Shown here piece by piece: positions 9,174 through 16,071 of a DNA stretch of 43,204 nt. This DNA comes from Longimicrobium sp. (GTDB taxonomy: Bacteria > Gemmatimonadota > Gemmatimonadetes > Longimicrobiales > Longimicrobiaceae): the NCBI GenBank assembly GCA_036389135.1, contig DASVQP010000093.1, forward strand, positions 1 through 43,204, read 5' to 3'. The notes beneath the pieces were generated by a model, which worked only from the letters and a program-made list of their open reading frames with translations, did not search any database and was not told the origin of the DNA. The number at the start of each line of letters is the position of its first letter. The stretch's first letter is position 1. The position numbers were made by a program, and so were the translations under genes.

Positions 9174-9203
9174 CCCTGCGGCGTAGCTTCCCATGCGATT
9201 GAA

Positions 9204-10478
9204 CTACAATTTTTCGGACGTGGGAGATGACGGGGGTAGCGTCTGGCGATCGGCCGCCCTGCGCACGTACGGCACGTGCACCAGGCTCGCCGCCTTCCTC
9301 TTCTTCCGCTCGCCGCGCCGGTCGTAGATCATCGTGGTGTTCACGGAGGCGTGGCCGAGCAGGTCCTTGACCGCGGCGATGTCGGCGCCGGCGTCGAGGA
9401 GGTCGCCGGCGAGGGTTGCGCGGAGGTCGTGGGGGGAGAAGGGCGGGATGCTGGCCTGCGCGGCGCGGGCGAGAAGGAGCTTGTAGATCGCCTGCGGGGA
9501 GAGCGGGGCGATGCGGAGCTTCCCCGTGCGGTGGATCGGGGTGAAGAGCGGGCCGGCCTCGGCGCCGCGCATCGCCAGGTAATCTTCCACGGCGTCGCAC
9601 GCCGCCCCCTGCACGTAGGTGATGCGCCCTTTGTCTCCCTTGCCGGCGCGCACGTGCACCGCGCCGTCCTCAACGCGGTAGTCGGCCACGGCGAGTGCGG
9701 AGCATTCGTCGCGGCGCACGCCGGACCCATATAATACTGAGATGATGGCCGCGTCGCGGACGCCGCGCACCGTGGGGTCCGCCAGGCAGGCGATGAAGAG
9801 GGCGCGGATCTCGCCCGGGGTGAGGGAGCGCATCTTCTTGACGCGCTTGCCGCCGATCGGCTCCAGCAGGCAGGCGCGCTCGCGCTGCTCGGCGGTCATG
9901 TAGCCGAGCTTCCATGCCTCCTTGAGCACTCCGCGCAGCGCCGCGAGCGCCAGGCTCTTGCTGGCGGGAGCTCCTTCCTGCTCCACGATCACCTGGCGGA
10001 TGGCGCCCGTCTCGCGATAGCGGAGCTGGTGCCACGCCACGTTCTCGTAGCCATCGGCGCCGGGGTGGCCCAGGATGACGGCGATGCGGCGGAGCTGGCT
10101 GCGCATCGCGCGGCGCGAGTGCTCGGAGGCGAACCGGCCGAGGAAACTGCGCGCGATGATGGCCCCCGCGCCGTACTCGTGCAGTTCGGTGAGCCGGGCA
10201 TCCTCCGCGCCGGTCCGGTCCGCCCACTCCAGGAGGAACGCGCCGAGTGCCCGTGCGGACTCGGGTGTGAGCCGCGGTGCGGCGCCCGTCCGCAGCGCGA
10301 GCGCCTCGCGCCCACCGTCCTCGCCTTCCACGCGCACGGCGAGCACACCGACGTCCCCGTCGTGGTACACCTCGCGCCAGCCGACGACGGACGGCATCAC
10401 GATCTCGTCGGGGGTGCCGCGGTTCGGGACAGGGACGAGTGCATTGCCGGTGGGGATCACGGACGAGTCGGAGGGCAT
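9204..10478 (-). CDS. Tyrosine recombinase / integrase
   Basis: A 424-residue tyrosine recombinase that would cut and rejoin DNA at specific sites, for integration, excision or resolution of plasmid multimers. The catalytic set is complete: Arg255 (GSGVRRDE), His350 and Arg353 (PHDLR), His376 (LGHASVNTT) and nucleophile Tyr385, nine residues after the last His. The N-terminal half should be the core-binding domain. The ATG at 10478 is chosen; the frame stays open to another ATG at 10562, but the extra residues look non-coding and neither start has a good ribosome site. It is the outermost gene of the plasmid-like block. Whether it acts as an integrase or a dimer resolvase cannot be decided from sequence alone. 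Confidence 0.9.
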   Translation of the reverse strand: MPSDSSVIPTGNALVPVPNRGTPDEIVMPSVVGWREVYHDGDVGVLAVRVEGEDGGREALALRTGAAPRLTPESARALGAFLLEWADRTGAEDARLTELHEYGAGAIIARSFLGRFASEHSRRAMRSQLRRIAVILGHPGADGYENVAWHQLRYRETGAIRQVIVEQEGAPASKSLALAALRGVLKEAWKLGYMTAEQRERACLLEPIGGKRVKKMRSLTPGEIRALFIACLADPTVRGVRDAAIISVLYGSGVRRDECSALAVADYRVEDGAVHVRAGKGDKGRITYVQGAACDAVEDYLAMRGAEAGPLFTPIHRTGKLRIAPLSPQAIYKLLLARAAQASIPPFSPHDLRATLAGDLLDAGADIAAVKDLLGHASVNTTMIYDRRGERKKRKAASLVHVPYVRRAADRQTLPPSSPTSEKL

Positions 10479-11221
10479 GGAGGGGCGGACGAGGCGAGTC
10501 AGGGATGCGCGGCCGCGGGGAGCGCGCCGGCAGTGCTGGGTTCCGATAACTCCCATTATCATACTTCAATTGACGTAGCGCGGGAAGGGCATATCTCTCA
10601 GCGTTTTTAGCTTCTGATGGGCCGCAGGAGCAGCTCACGAGAGGCGCACGATCAGAAGCGCCCCCACAGCGGTCCTGCCGCTCGCCAGGACCCTCCCCTA
10701 CTCCCGCGATTGAGATCGTGCGTTTGAGCGCAATTGTGTGCGTTGTCTTCTCGACAGTCACCGGCAAACTATCCCGCCAGCGGCCGCACGTTGATCGGGC
10801 AGCGGATGCGAGTGAGACGTGTGGTCATGGTGGACCCCACGTATGTGCGAGCGGTGGCTACCACCGGGTGCGATGCGGTCGCTGGACAACGACCACGCTG
10901 CCACGGTAGCGCCGCGCCCTACTGCCGCGTAGGCGGCGGGACCGGCTGGTCCAGGTGGAAGACGGTCGCCGAGCTCACTGTGCTCTCCACCGAAACCTCC
11001 CGCCGTGCGCGCGCACGACCCCGCGCCGCAAGAACAACTGTGCGGCCGGTCAGGTGGGACCCCTGGCGATCTAGCCCGGGGTTACGGGCACAACTCACCT
11101 ACCCCTGTGTACAGCGCAACCTCATCCCTGTATTACAGAGTCCACGGGAGCGTGCACCACCCACAGTTGCCCATCCGGTTACCGGATGAGGCCCCCTTGC
11201 GATCCAGTCCGCACCCCGATC
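10479..11221. other. 743-bp region without a supported gene
   Basis: No frame here looks like a real protein and I see no tRNA. Two symmetric elements are present. A 9-bp inverted repeat pairs GCTTCTGAT (10610-10618) with ATCAGAAGC (10651-10659) across 32 bases. A 17-bp palindrome lies at 11172-11188. Being next to the recombinase gene, the region could hold its recombination site or promoter, but no site can be assigned. Confidence 0.5.
11172..11188. repeat. 17-bp perfect palindrome
   Basis: CATCCGGTTACCGGATG has 8-bp perfect arms around one base. It lies 33 bp beyond the 3' end of the gene at 11222-12088 (minus strand), so it may be a protein-binding site or a hairpin at the end of that transcript. 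No T-run follows on the minus strand. Confidence 0.5.
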
Positions 11222-12088
11222 TCACGCAGAGCCTGCGGGCACTGGGAGGCGGAGGCGGCGGACCAGGCGCGCGTCGATCCCGTCCAGCACGTCGCGCTCG
11301 ACCCGGTATGGAAGCACGGTGATCTGCTTGGCAAGCCACTTCTCAGGATTCCGCCCCTTCCTCCATTTCTCCGTGAGAGTGATCAACCGCACGGTGTCGA
11401 TCAAGATCCCGGACCACCCCACCGGCAACGCAGCGGTCCACCCTTTGTCGGCATGCTCGACCAGGAGCTCGCCATCTTCTGGTTGGAACGCAGCCGGATC
11501 TTCTCCCTCGTCCATCAGCTCGGCAAGGTCGATCACGGGGATCAGGGCCTGGTAGCGGCGGCTCGCGGAGTACGTCGGGTCCGTGACCACGATCCCGTAC
11601 TCGAGTCCGGTCACATCGCGCACCCTCCCCTCGATCCGGGCCAGGTGCCCGCGGATTGCTCGTCCCCCAGCCAGGGCAGGGCCCCTGCCGATTCCGAGTC
11701 CCTGGCGCACCGAAATCAAGCACCCGCGGACGTCTGCAGCGCTCGCCTGATTGGCTGCCTCCTCCAGCACCCGCACGTCCTCCATGAGGAAGCGGGACGT
11801 CAGCGTGAAGCTCCCCTTCTTCCACGGGTCGAGCGGTTGGAGGGCAGGGGTGAGCATCCGGTGCGCGGGCGCGCCGTACTGGGTGTGCTCCGTATCCTGC
11901 CGGCTCATGAATGCGAGCGTGGCGAAGATCCCCGCGGCGGGGCCGGGGGTATTGTCGTCCTCGCAGTCGTGAAGGAGGAGGTGCGGACGCGAATCCCTCG
12001 GATCGGTGGACATCGCCGGGTCCTTGGGACGCCAGAAGACACCGCCCACGGGACGGGTCTCTCCGAGCTTGAAATTCCTGCCGGGCAT
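11222..12088 (-). CDS. Hypothetical protein, possible tandem PemK/MazF-like halves
   Basis: A 288-residue protein that I cannot place with certainty. Each half has features recalling the MazF/PemK toxin fold. The first half shows GGVFW, then SRPHLLLHD, then FTLTSRFLMEDVRVL. The second shows EYGIVVTDP, then YQALIPVIDL, then SGILIDTVRLITLTE. If right, it would be a duplicated toxin-like domain and hence an RNase or an RNA-binding relative; this is weak pattern reading. Start ATG at 12088 is used; an internal ATG at 12013 is possible. A terminator hairpin lies just upstream at 12117-12144, so the gene probably has its own promoter or relies on read-through. It sits in the plasmid-like block near parAB, where addiction modules are common. 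Confidence 0.6.
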   Translation of the reverse strand: MPGRNFKLGETRPVGGVFWRPKDPAMSTDPRDSRPHLLLHDCEDDNTPGPAAGIFATLAFMSRQDTEHTQYGAPAHRMLTPALQPLDPWKKGSFTLTSRFLMEDVRVLEEAANQASAADVRGCLISVRQGLGIGRGPALAGGRAIRGHLARIEGRVRDVTGLEYGIVVTDPTYSASRRYQALIPVIDLAELMDEGEDPAAFQPEDGELLVEHADKGWTAALPVGWSGILIDTVRLITLTEKWRKGRNPEKWLAKQITVLPYRVERDVLDGIDARLVRRLRLPVPAGSA

Positions 12089-12105
12089 TCGGTGGCGAGA
12101 GGCGT

Positions 12106-12144
12106 AGAAAGAAGAACGGCCGGGACGATGTGTCGTCCCGGCCG
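12106..12144 (-). terminator. Rho-independent terminator (minus strand)
   Basis: A perfect 12-bp stem (12117-12128 with 12133-12144) closes a 4-base loop. On the minus strand it is followed by the T-rich run TTCTTCTTTCT (12116-12106). It ends the transcript of the small gene 12168-12377 and lies 18 bp before the start of the gene at 12088, so it could also act as an attenuator for that gene. Confidence 0.85.
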
Positions 12145-12167
12145 TGCCATGGTGTTCCGAGTCCGCG

Positions 12168-12377
12168 CTATTGGGCGGCCGCTCGCCGGGCCTTGCGGGT
12201 TTCCCCGTATGCGCGGTACGCCGGCAGCGATGCCTCCTGCGCTGCGTAGAAGGCGCGGATGTCCTCTGCCTCCAACGCCTCCGAGCGCTCCGTGGCCATG
12301 ATCTGCTTCACGCGGTTGCGCTCGCTCCGTGCGGGCACTGCGCGGGTTCGTTGCTGGAGAGCGGTAAGCGGCGGCAT
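12168..12377 (-). CDS. Small basic hypothetical protein, 69 aa
   Basis: I do not recognise the family. The protein is short, helical-looking and charged, ends in a basic stretch (RKARRAAAQ) and contains the run ALEAEDIRAFYAAQ. ATG at 12377 has GAGAA about six bases upstream; the frame stays open to 12548, so a 126-residue form is possible. A clear terminator follows its stop. It lies upstream of the possible PemK-like gene on the same strand, the usual place for an antitoxin, but the terminator between them argues against simple co-transcription. Confidence 0.5.
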   Translation of the reverse strand: MPPLTALQQRTRAVPARSERNRVKQIMATERSEALEAEDIRAFYAAQEASLPAYRAYGETRKARRAAAQ

Positions 12378-12660
12378 CGTGTTCTCGGGTTCGAGGATGG
12401 TATAGAAGATATAGCACCCGTGCCGCTCCGTCAAATCGCCGCACCGGCCATGACGGTCCGCCTCCAGATACACCCCCCAACCGCCGGTCGTTGGCCGGTC
12501 GCCGTGCCGGCTAAGCAGGTCGACACAATGCAGTCGATCCTCCTGCAACCGCTTGCACTAATCTTCGGCGACTTTCATCCCACCGGGTCAGCCTCACGCT
12601 GGTGGACGACTCAGGATGAGCAGGGGCCGGGTTCGCGGAGCCTGGTGCGTGCCGACCGAC
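12378..12660. other. Gap between the small gene and the palindrome near parB
   Basis: Apart from the possible N-terminal extension of the small gene (to 12548) I see no gene, RNA or clear promoter here. Together with the palindrome at 12661-12677 it forms the 311-bp interval downstream of parB. Confidence 0.4.
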
Positions 12661-12677
12661 TGTCTGGTATACAGACA
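12661..12677. promoter_or_regulatory. Palindromic site 1, TGTCTGGTATACAGACA (putative partition/operator site)
   Basis: TGTCTG and CAGACA form perfect 6-bp arms around GTATA. The same 16 bases recur at 14576-14591 and, inverted, at 17815-17830. This copy lies 12 bp past the parB stop codon. Dispersed symmetric sites in a rep-par block are expected for ParB-binding centromere sites or for an autoregulator. The sequence is unlike the classic chromosomal parS. Confidence 0.65.
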
Positions 12678-12688
12678 GAAGCCATTCC

Positions 12689-13720
12689 TCACCCGGCGGT
12701 GCGCAACCGCGCGGCCGCGCTCTCAAGCCTGCTGGCCAGCGCCTCCACCTCCGCGGGATCCGCCTCCGAAGCGCGCTCCGCCAGCACGTCCAGCGCACCG
12801 GTCATCTTGCCCAGGTAGTGAGTGGCCTGAGCTGGAGTGAGCCGCTCCAGAGGGACACGGATGTTGAGCTGGAACCCGCCCGCGGACGTCGAGGACGCAG
12901 GGGCACGGCGCGCTCGCTCCAGCCGCGTGGCGGCCTCGGCGTCGCCGGCGCGGCGCAGCTCCAGCAGGAGAGCACGGGCGGCCGCCGCGACATTCGCCCC
13001 TCCCTGCCCCGCCGCCTGGGCCACGCGCTTCAACGCCGCCAGCGGCAGCCGCGCCATCCGCTGGTGGTCTGGCTCGGAGCCGCGCACGACCCCGGCTTCC
13101 GCGAGCACGGCGGGCGTGACCGCGCGCGCCACGGCCAGGTACTCGGCGAGCGTCTGGAACTTCTGGTTCGAGCGCCCGGCCACGTCGCGAACCGAGGCGG
13201 GGAGCCCGCGCCGGGCCAGCGAGTCCTGCCGCTGCCGCCAGGCGAGCGCCCACTCCCAGGGCGACAGGTCGGTGCGGTCCTGGTTCTCGGCGAGGACGAT
13301 GGCCTCGGCGCGCTCGTCGTCCGTCTCGTCCACGCGCACGGGGACCAGCCAATTCCCTTCCCCATCCCGCTCCAGCAGTCCCTCCCCTTCCCCGCGCTCC
13401 ACCAGCCGGCGCAGCGCACGGATGCGCATCTCGCCCGGCATCAGCTCCACCCACCCGGGCCTGGTGGGGTGAGGCCGGCCGCGCGGCTCGTGGATCAGCC
13501 CCGTCTCCACGATGCTGTCCGCCAGCTTCTCCACGTCCGGCTCGGCGAAGACGCGGCGCACCTGGAAGGGCGATGCCTCGATGCGATCCAGCCGGACGCT
13601 CTGCACCCGCCCTTCCCCGCTCCGCCCGTCGCGGCGCACGTCGTAGGTGCCCACGTTGTCGTCCAGGCGCACCACCGGCGCGGCGAGCGCGCCCCCGGTC
13701 TTCCCCAGGCGCCGGCTCAT
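12689..13720 (-). CDS. parB: ParB-family partition protein
   Basis: A 343-residue ParB/Spo0J-family protein, the DNA-binding half of an active partition system that binds centromere sites and stimulates ParA. The N-terminal nuclease-like (CTPase) domain is clear: IEASPFQVR, then LADSIVETGLIHEP, then PGEMRIRALRRL and the conserved AENQDRTDLSPWEWA. A helix-turn-helix region follows (SVRDVAGRSNQKFQTLAEYLAVA), and the C-terminal part is helical and probably dimerises. The ATG at 13720 overlaps the parA stop in an ATGA, the usual coupling for parAB. Its likely targets are the palindromes at 12661, 14576 and 17811, which is inference. Confidence 0.92.
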   Translation of the reverse strand: MSRRLGKTGGALAAPVVRLDDNVGTYDVRRDGRSGEGRVQSVRLDRIEASPFQVRRVFAEPDVEKLADSIVETGLIHEPRGRPHPTRPGWVELMPGEMRIRALRRLVERGEGEGLLERDGEGNWLVPVRVDETDDERAEAIVLAENQDRTDLSPWEWALAWRQRQDSLARRGLPASVRDVAGRSNQKFQTLAEYLAVARAVTPAVLAEAGVVRGSEPDHQRMARLPLAALKRVAQAAGQGGANVAAAARALLLELRRAGDAEAATRLERARRAPASSTSAGGFQLNIRVPLERLTPAQATHYLGKMTGALDVLAERASEADPAEVEALASRLESAAARLRTAG

Positions 13721-14466
13721 GCCACACCCCGGGCGATAACCGGAGCCGGGGGCGCCACACGGAGCCCGAGCCGCTGGATCACGTCGGCCGAGACCTCGCA
13801 GTACGCCAGCGAGCTGCGGCTCTTCGGCGCGGACACGGTTACCGGCACCTCGAAGAGCGCCGCCTCGCCGGCGGGCATCTCGTACGGGATCACCGGTCGC
13901 ATGCGGGCACCCGGGTAAAGTGCGTCCACCTGCTCCACCATCCACCGGAAAAGGTTGGACTGCAGGTGCGCCAGCGTGAGGAGAATCCGCACCACGGGCA
14001 CTCTTTTGCCCGCACGCGCCAGCGAGATCACGTCGTGCGACCGCTCCAGGCTCTCCTTCCCCGGCATCGCGGGGATCACCACCAGCCCCGACGCACGGAT
14101 CGACGCGGTCGTGATGGGGCCCAGCGCGGGGGGCGTGTCGATCACCACCAGGTCGGCGCCCGTTTCCACGGCGCGCCGGATGTGGCGCTCCGCCACGCTC
14201 ACGTCCGCCGCCTCCATGGACCTTCCGCCGCGCAGCAGCCGCAGGTCCATCTCCGGCTCGCCCTGGAACTGCACCGGGACGAGCTCCGCGGTCAGCGGGT
14301 CGGCAACACGCGCGAAGCCGCTCCGGCTGGTGAGGTCTGCCTGCGGGTCGCCGTCCACCATCACCACGCGCAGCCCGGCCTTGGCGGCCAGGTGGGCGAC
14401 GGCCGCGACGGACGCGGTCTTCAGGGTGCCGCCCTTGGCACCGACGAATGCGACTACCTGGGTCAT
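13717..14466 (-). CDS. parA: ParA-family partition ATPase
   Basis: A 249-residue ParA-type ATPase that would drive segregation of the replicon together with ParB. The deviant Walker A motif KGGTLKT is at residues 11-17, the Walker A' Asp in VDGDPQADLTS near 38-48, and Walker B in LVVIDTPPALGP. There is no N-terminal helix-turn-helix, so this is the short (type Ib-like) form. Start ATG at 14466; the stop overlaps the parB start. A palindromic site at 14576-14595 lies about 110 bp upstream and may serve as operator or centromere. Confidence 0.94.
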   Translation of the reverse strand: MTQVVAFVGAKGGTLKTASVAAVAHLAAKAGLRVVMVDGDPQADLTSRSGFARVADPLTAELVPVQFQGEPEMDLRLLRGGRSMEAADVSVAERHIRRAVETGADLVVIDTPPALGPITTASIRASGLVVIPAMPGKESLERSHDVISLARAGKRVPVVRILLTLAHLQSNLFRWMVEQVDALYPGARMRPVIPYEMPAGEAALFEVPVTVSAPKSRSSLAYCEVSADVIQRLGLRVAPPAPVIARGVA

Positions 14467-14550
14467 GGGAGTAGTTGGCGAGGCGGGTACACCGGGGGAT
14501 TAACTCAGGGAGGGAAGATCAGGGGCGCCGGGGGCCTTTCGCAAGACCCT

Positions 14551-14595
14551 TGATCGGTATACAACGCGGCCCCGTTGTCTGGTATACAGACGCTC
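14551..14595. promoter_or_regulatory. Palindromic site 2 with a degenerate partner, upstream of parA
   Basis: The full site TGTCTGGTATACAGACGCTC lies at 14576-14595; its 20 bases are identical, inverted, to site 3 at 17811-17830. A degenerate partner, ATCGGTATACAACG, lies at 14553-14566, about one to two helical turns away. Both are in the 193-bp gap between the winged-helix gene and parA, where the parA promoter should be. Confidence 0.7.
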
Positions 14596-14659
14596 CGGCC
14601 CCGCGGGCGAGGAAGGACTTCCCTGCCCTCTCACCCGTCAGCCCGCCGGCCGAGCGCGG

Positions 14660-15514
14660 TCAGCCGTCGTAGGGGCCAAGCCGCACGGGGCCGAGCCACA
14701 GGTAGTAGCGGCCGTCCGCGCCGAGCTCCAGCTCTGGAACGATGCCCGGAGCGAGTACCAGCGGCTCCCCGCCAACCTGCAGCGGAACGCCGGTCGGGAG
14801 GTGCATCCGGGTACCGGCCTGAGCGCGACCCGCCGTGGAAGCGCGCCGTTCCGCCGGCGGGGCGGGGGAGGGGGTGCCGTCCAGCAGCCGCAGCCGCACC
14901 ATGCGGTTGGGGAGGTCGGAGCGCTCCACCAGCGCCAGCCGCTCCAGCACCGCCAGCGACTGGGTGACGCGCGTTCGCCCGTACAGCACCGCTTCCACCA
15001 GCCGCGGGATGGTGGTGGCCGCCACACCCTGATCATCCGCCGTACGCACGATCTCGCGCAGGAGCGCCGTGGCGGGGCCGGCCAGCTCGCCGCCGCGACG
15101 GATGCGCGCCTTCGCGGCGCCGGCATCGACCGCGGCCAGTGCGGGGCACTCACACAGCACATCCGCCTCGATGCGGTACCCCCGCTCGGCCGGCGTGAGC
15201 AGCTGCGCCGTTTCGAGGTCCGCCAGCGCGGTCTCCGCCTCGTCCAGGGTGAGCAGGGCGTCGTCCGCCATCCGCCCAACGCGGAGCTCCGCCGGTACCG
15301 TCCACCAGCGGGCATCCGCTCCCACGGTCAGCTTCGCCGCGTCGCACACCTCCGCGAAGAATGCGACGGCCGCGCGCACTCGCCCCGCCTCCATCTCCTC
15401 TCCCAGGCGCGCGCGAACCAGCACGGTGCTGGGCGCCAGTAGACGCCCGCCGTGCAGCGGAAGCACGCCGGCGTCACGCGCGGAGGGTAGGGGAGAAGGG
15501 GACGGGCGAGTCAC
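14660..15514 (-). CDS. Putative tandem winged-helix DNA-binding protein
   Basis: I do not recognise a named family. A protein of 284 residues from the GTG at 15514 (296 from a GTG at 15550). Two stretches look like winged helices: an N-terminal one ending in ALADLETAQLLTPAERGYRIE and a second around TIPRLVEAVLYGRTRVTQSL followed by a wing-like VERSDLPNRMVRLRLL. Such tandem arrangements occur in plasmid initiators and regulators. It lies between the putative origin and parA, on the same strand as parA and rep, and so may help replication or copy-number control. This role is inferred from position only. Confidence 0.7.
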   Translation of the reverse strand: MTRPSPSPLPSARDAGVLPLHGGRLLAPSTVLVRARLGEEMEAGRVRAAVAFFAEVCDAAKLTVGADARWWTVPAELRVGRMADDALLTLDEAETALADLETAQLLTPAERGYRIEADVLCECPALAAVDAGAAKARIRRGGELAGPATALLREIVRTADDQGVAATTIPRLVEAVLYGRTRVTQSLAVLERLALVERSDLPNRMVRLRLLDGTPSPAPPAERRASTAGRAQAGTRMHLPTGVPLQVGGEPLVLAPGIVPELELGADGRYYLWLGPVRLGPYDG

Positions 15515-15549
15515 GGGTTGTCCACGCTTCCGGCTGTGGCCCTGCGCCA

Positions 15550-15618
15550 CTTCCGGTGGTGCTCCTGTGTTGTGGCCGGGGGTGTTCTGGCGGGTGCTCT
15601 TCCGGTGGTGCCCCTATG
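15550..15618 (-). repeat. Two inverted-orientation iteron-like repeats
   Basis: On the plus strand CTTCCGGTGGTGCTCCTGTG (15550-15569) and CTTCCGGTGGTGCCCCTATG (15599-15618) differ at two positions. Read on the minus strand the second gives CATAGGGGCACCACCGGA, closely related to the direct repeats at 15864-15975. They overlap or adjoin the start of the winged-helix gene. Confidence 0.65.
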
Positions 15619-15863
15619 CGCGCCGCCAGAGTGGTGCCAGGATGCGTCTACAAGGGCGCGGGGAAGCAACCCAACGATACTGCCGCACTTCCGCTGGGGC
15701 AAGCGGGTGCATCTCCCCTCCGGCACCAGGTATCGCGGGTGTGAAGGGGTCGTGTGACGGTCGTGATCTCACACGGTGGTACCAGCGCCCAGGCAGCAGG
15801 TGAATACCGCGCCAGTGCGCCGGACGAGCTCCCGGTAACCGCGTGGTGTCTGCCGTGGCACGA

Positions 15864-15975
15864 ACATAGGGGCGGCACCGGATGACCGGGGTGCACCCGT
15901 GCACCGCGACCGGAGAGGGGCGGCGCCGACGCAAACATAGGGGCGGCGCCGGAGGGTACATAGGGGCGGCGCCGG
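15864..15975 (+). repeat. Iteron array, ACATAGGGGCGGCGCCGG
   Basis: Copies at 15864-15881 (one mismatch), 15935-15952 and 15958-15975 (identical), with a degenerate copy aligned at 15912-15929. The last three are spaced exactly 23 bp, close to two turns of the helix, as is usual for initiator-binding iterons. They lie about 100 bp from the end of the rep gene. Confidence 0.75.
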
Positions 15976-15980
15976 GGGCT

Positions 15981-16029
15981 GGGAGGGAAAACAAAGCGAG
16001 CCGCGGACTTACGTTGTCCGGCGGCTCGC
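15981..16029 (-). terminator. Rho-independent terminator of the Rep gene (minus strand)
   Basis: The arms 15996-16008 and 16016-16029 pair over 13 bp with one bulged base around the loop TTACGTT. On the minus strand the stem is followed by TTTGTTTTCCC (15995-15985). It lies 43 bp after the rep stop codon and would keep rep transcription out of the iteron region. Confidence 0.8.
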
Positions 16030-16071
16030 CCCTGTGTAGTTGGTAGGTTGATGATAATTACCAAGGCTGCA

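Larger units (their letters stand above)
15515..16071. other. Putative plasmid replication origin region
   Basis: A 557-bp non-coding stretch downstream of the Rep gene. It carries direct repeats of ACATAGGGGCGGCGCCGG (15864-15975), two related repeats in the opposite orientation (15550-15618) and a Rep terminator hairpin (15996-16029). Repeat clusters next to a rep gene are the usual form of an iteron origin. No convincing DnaA box or long A/T-rich segment was found; TTGTCCACG at 15518-15526 is a weak DnaA-box match. Confidence 0.65.

Noticed and set aside
10479-11221. A tRNA or attachment site next to the recombinase
   Set aside because: I could not fold a cloverleaf or find a matching direct repeat at the other side of the block, so no att site is claimed.
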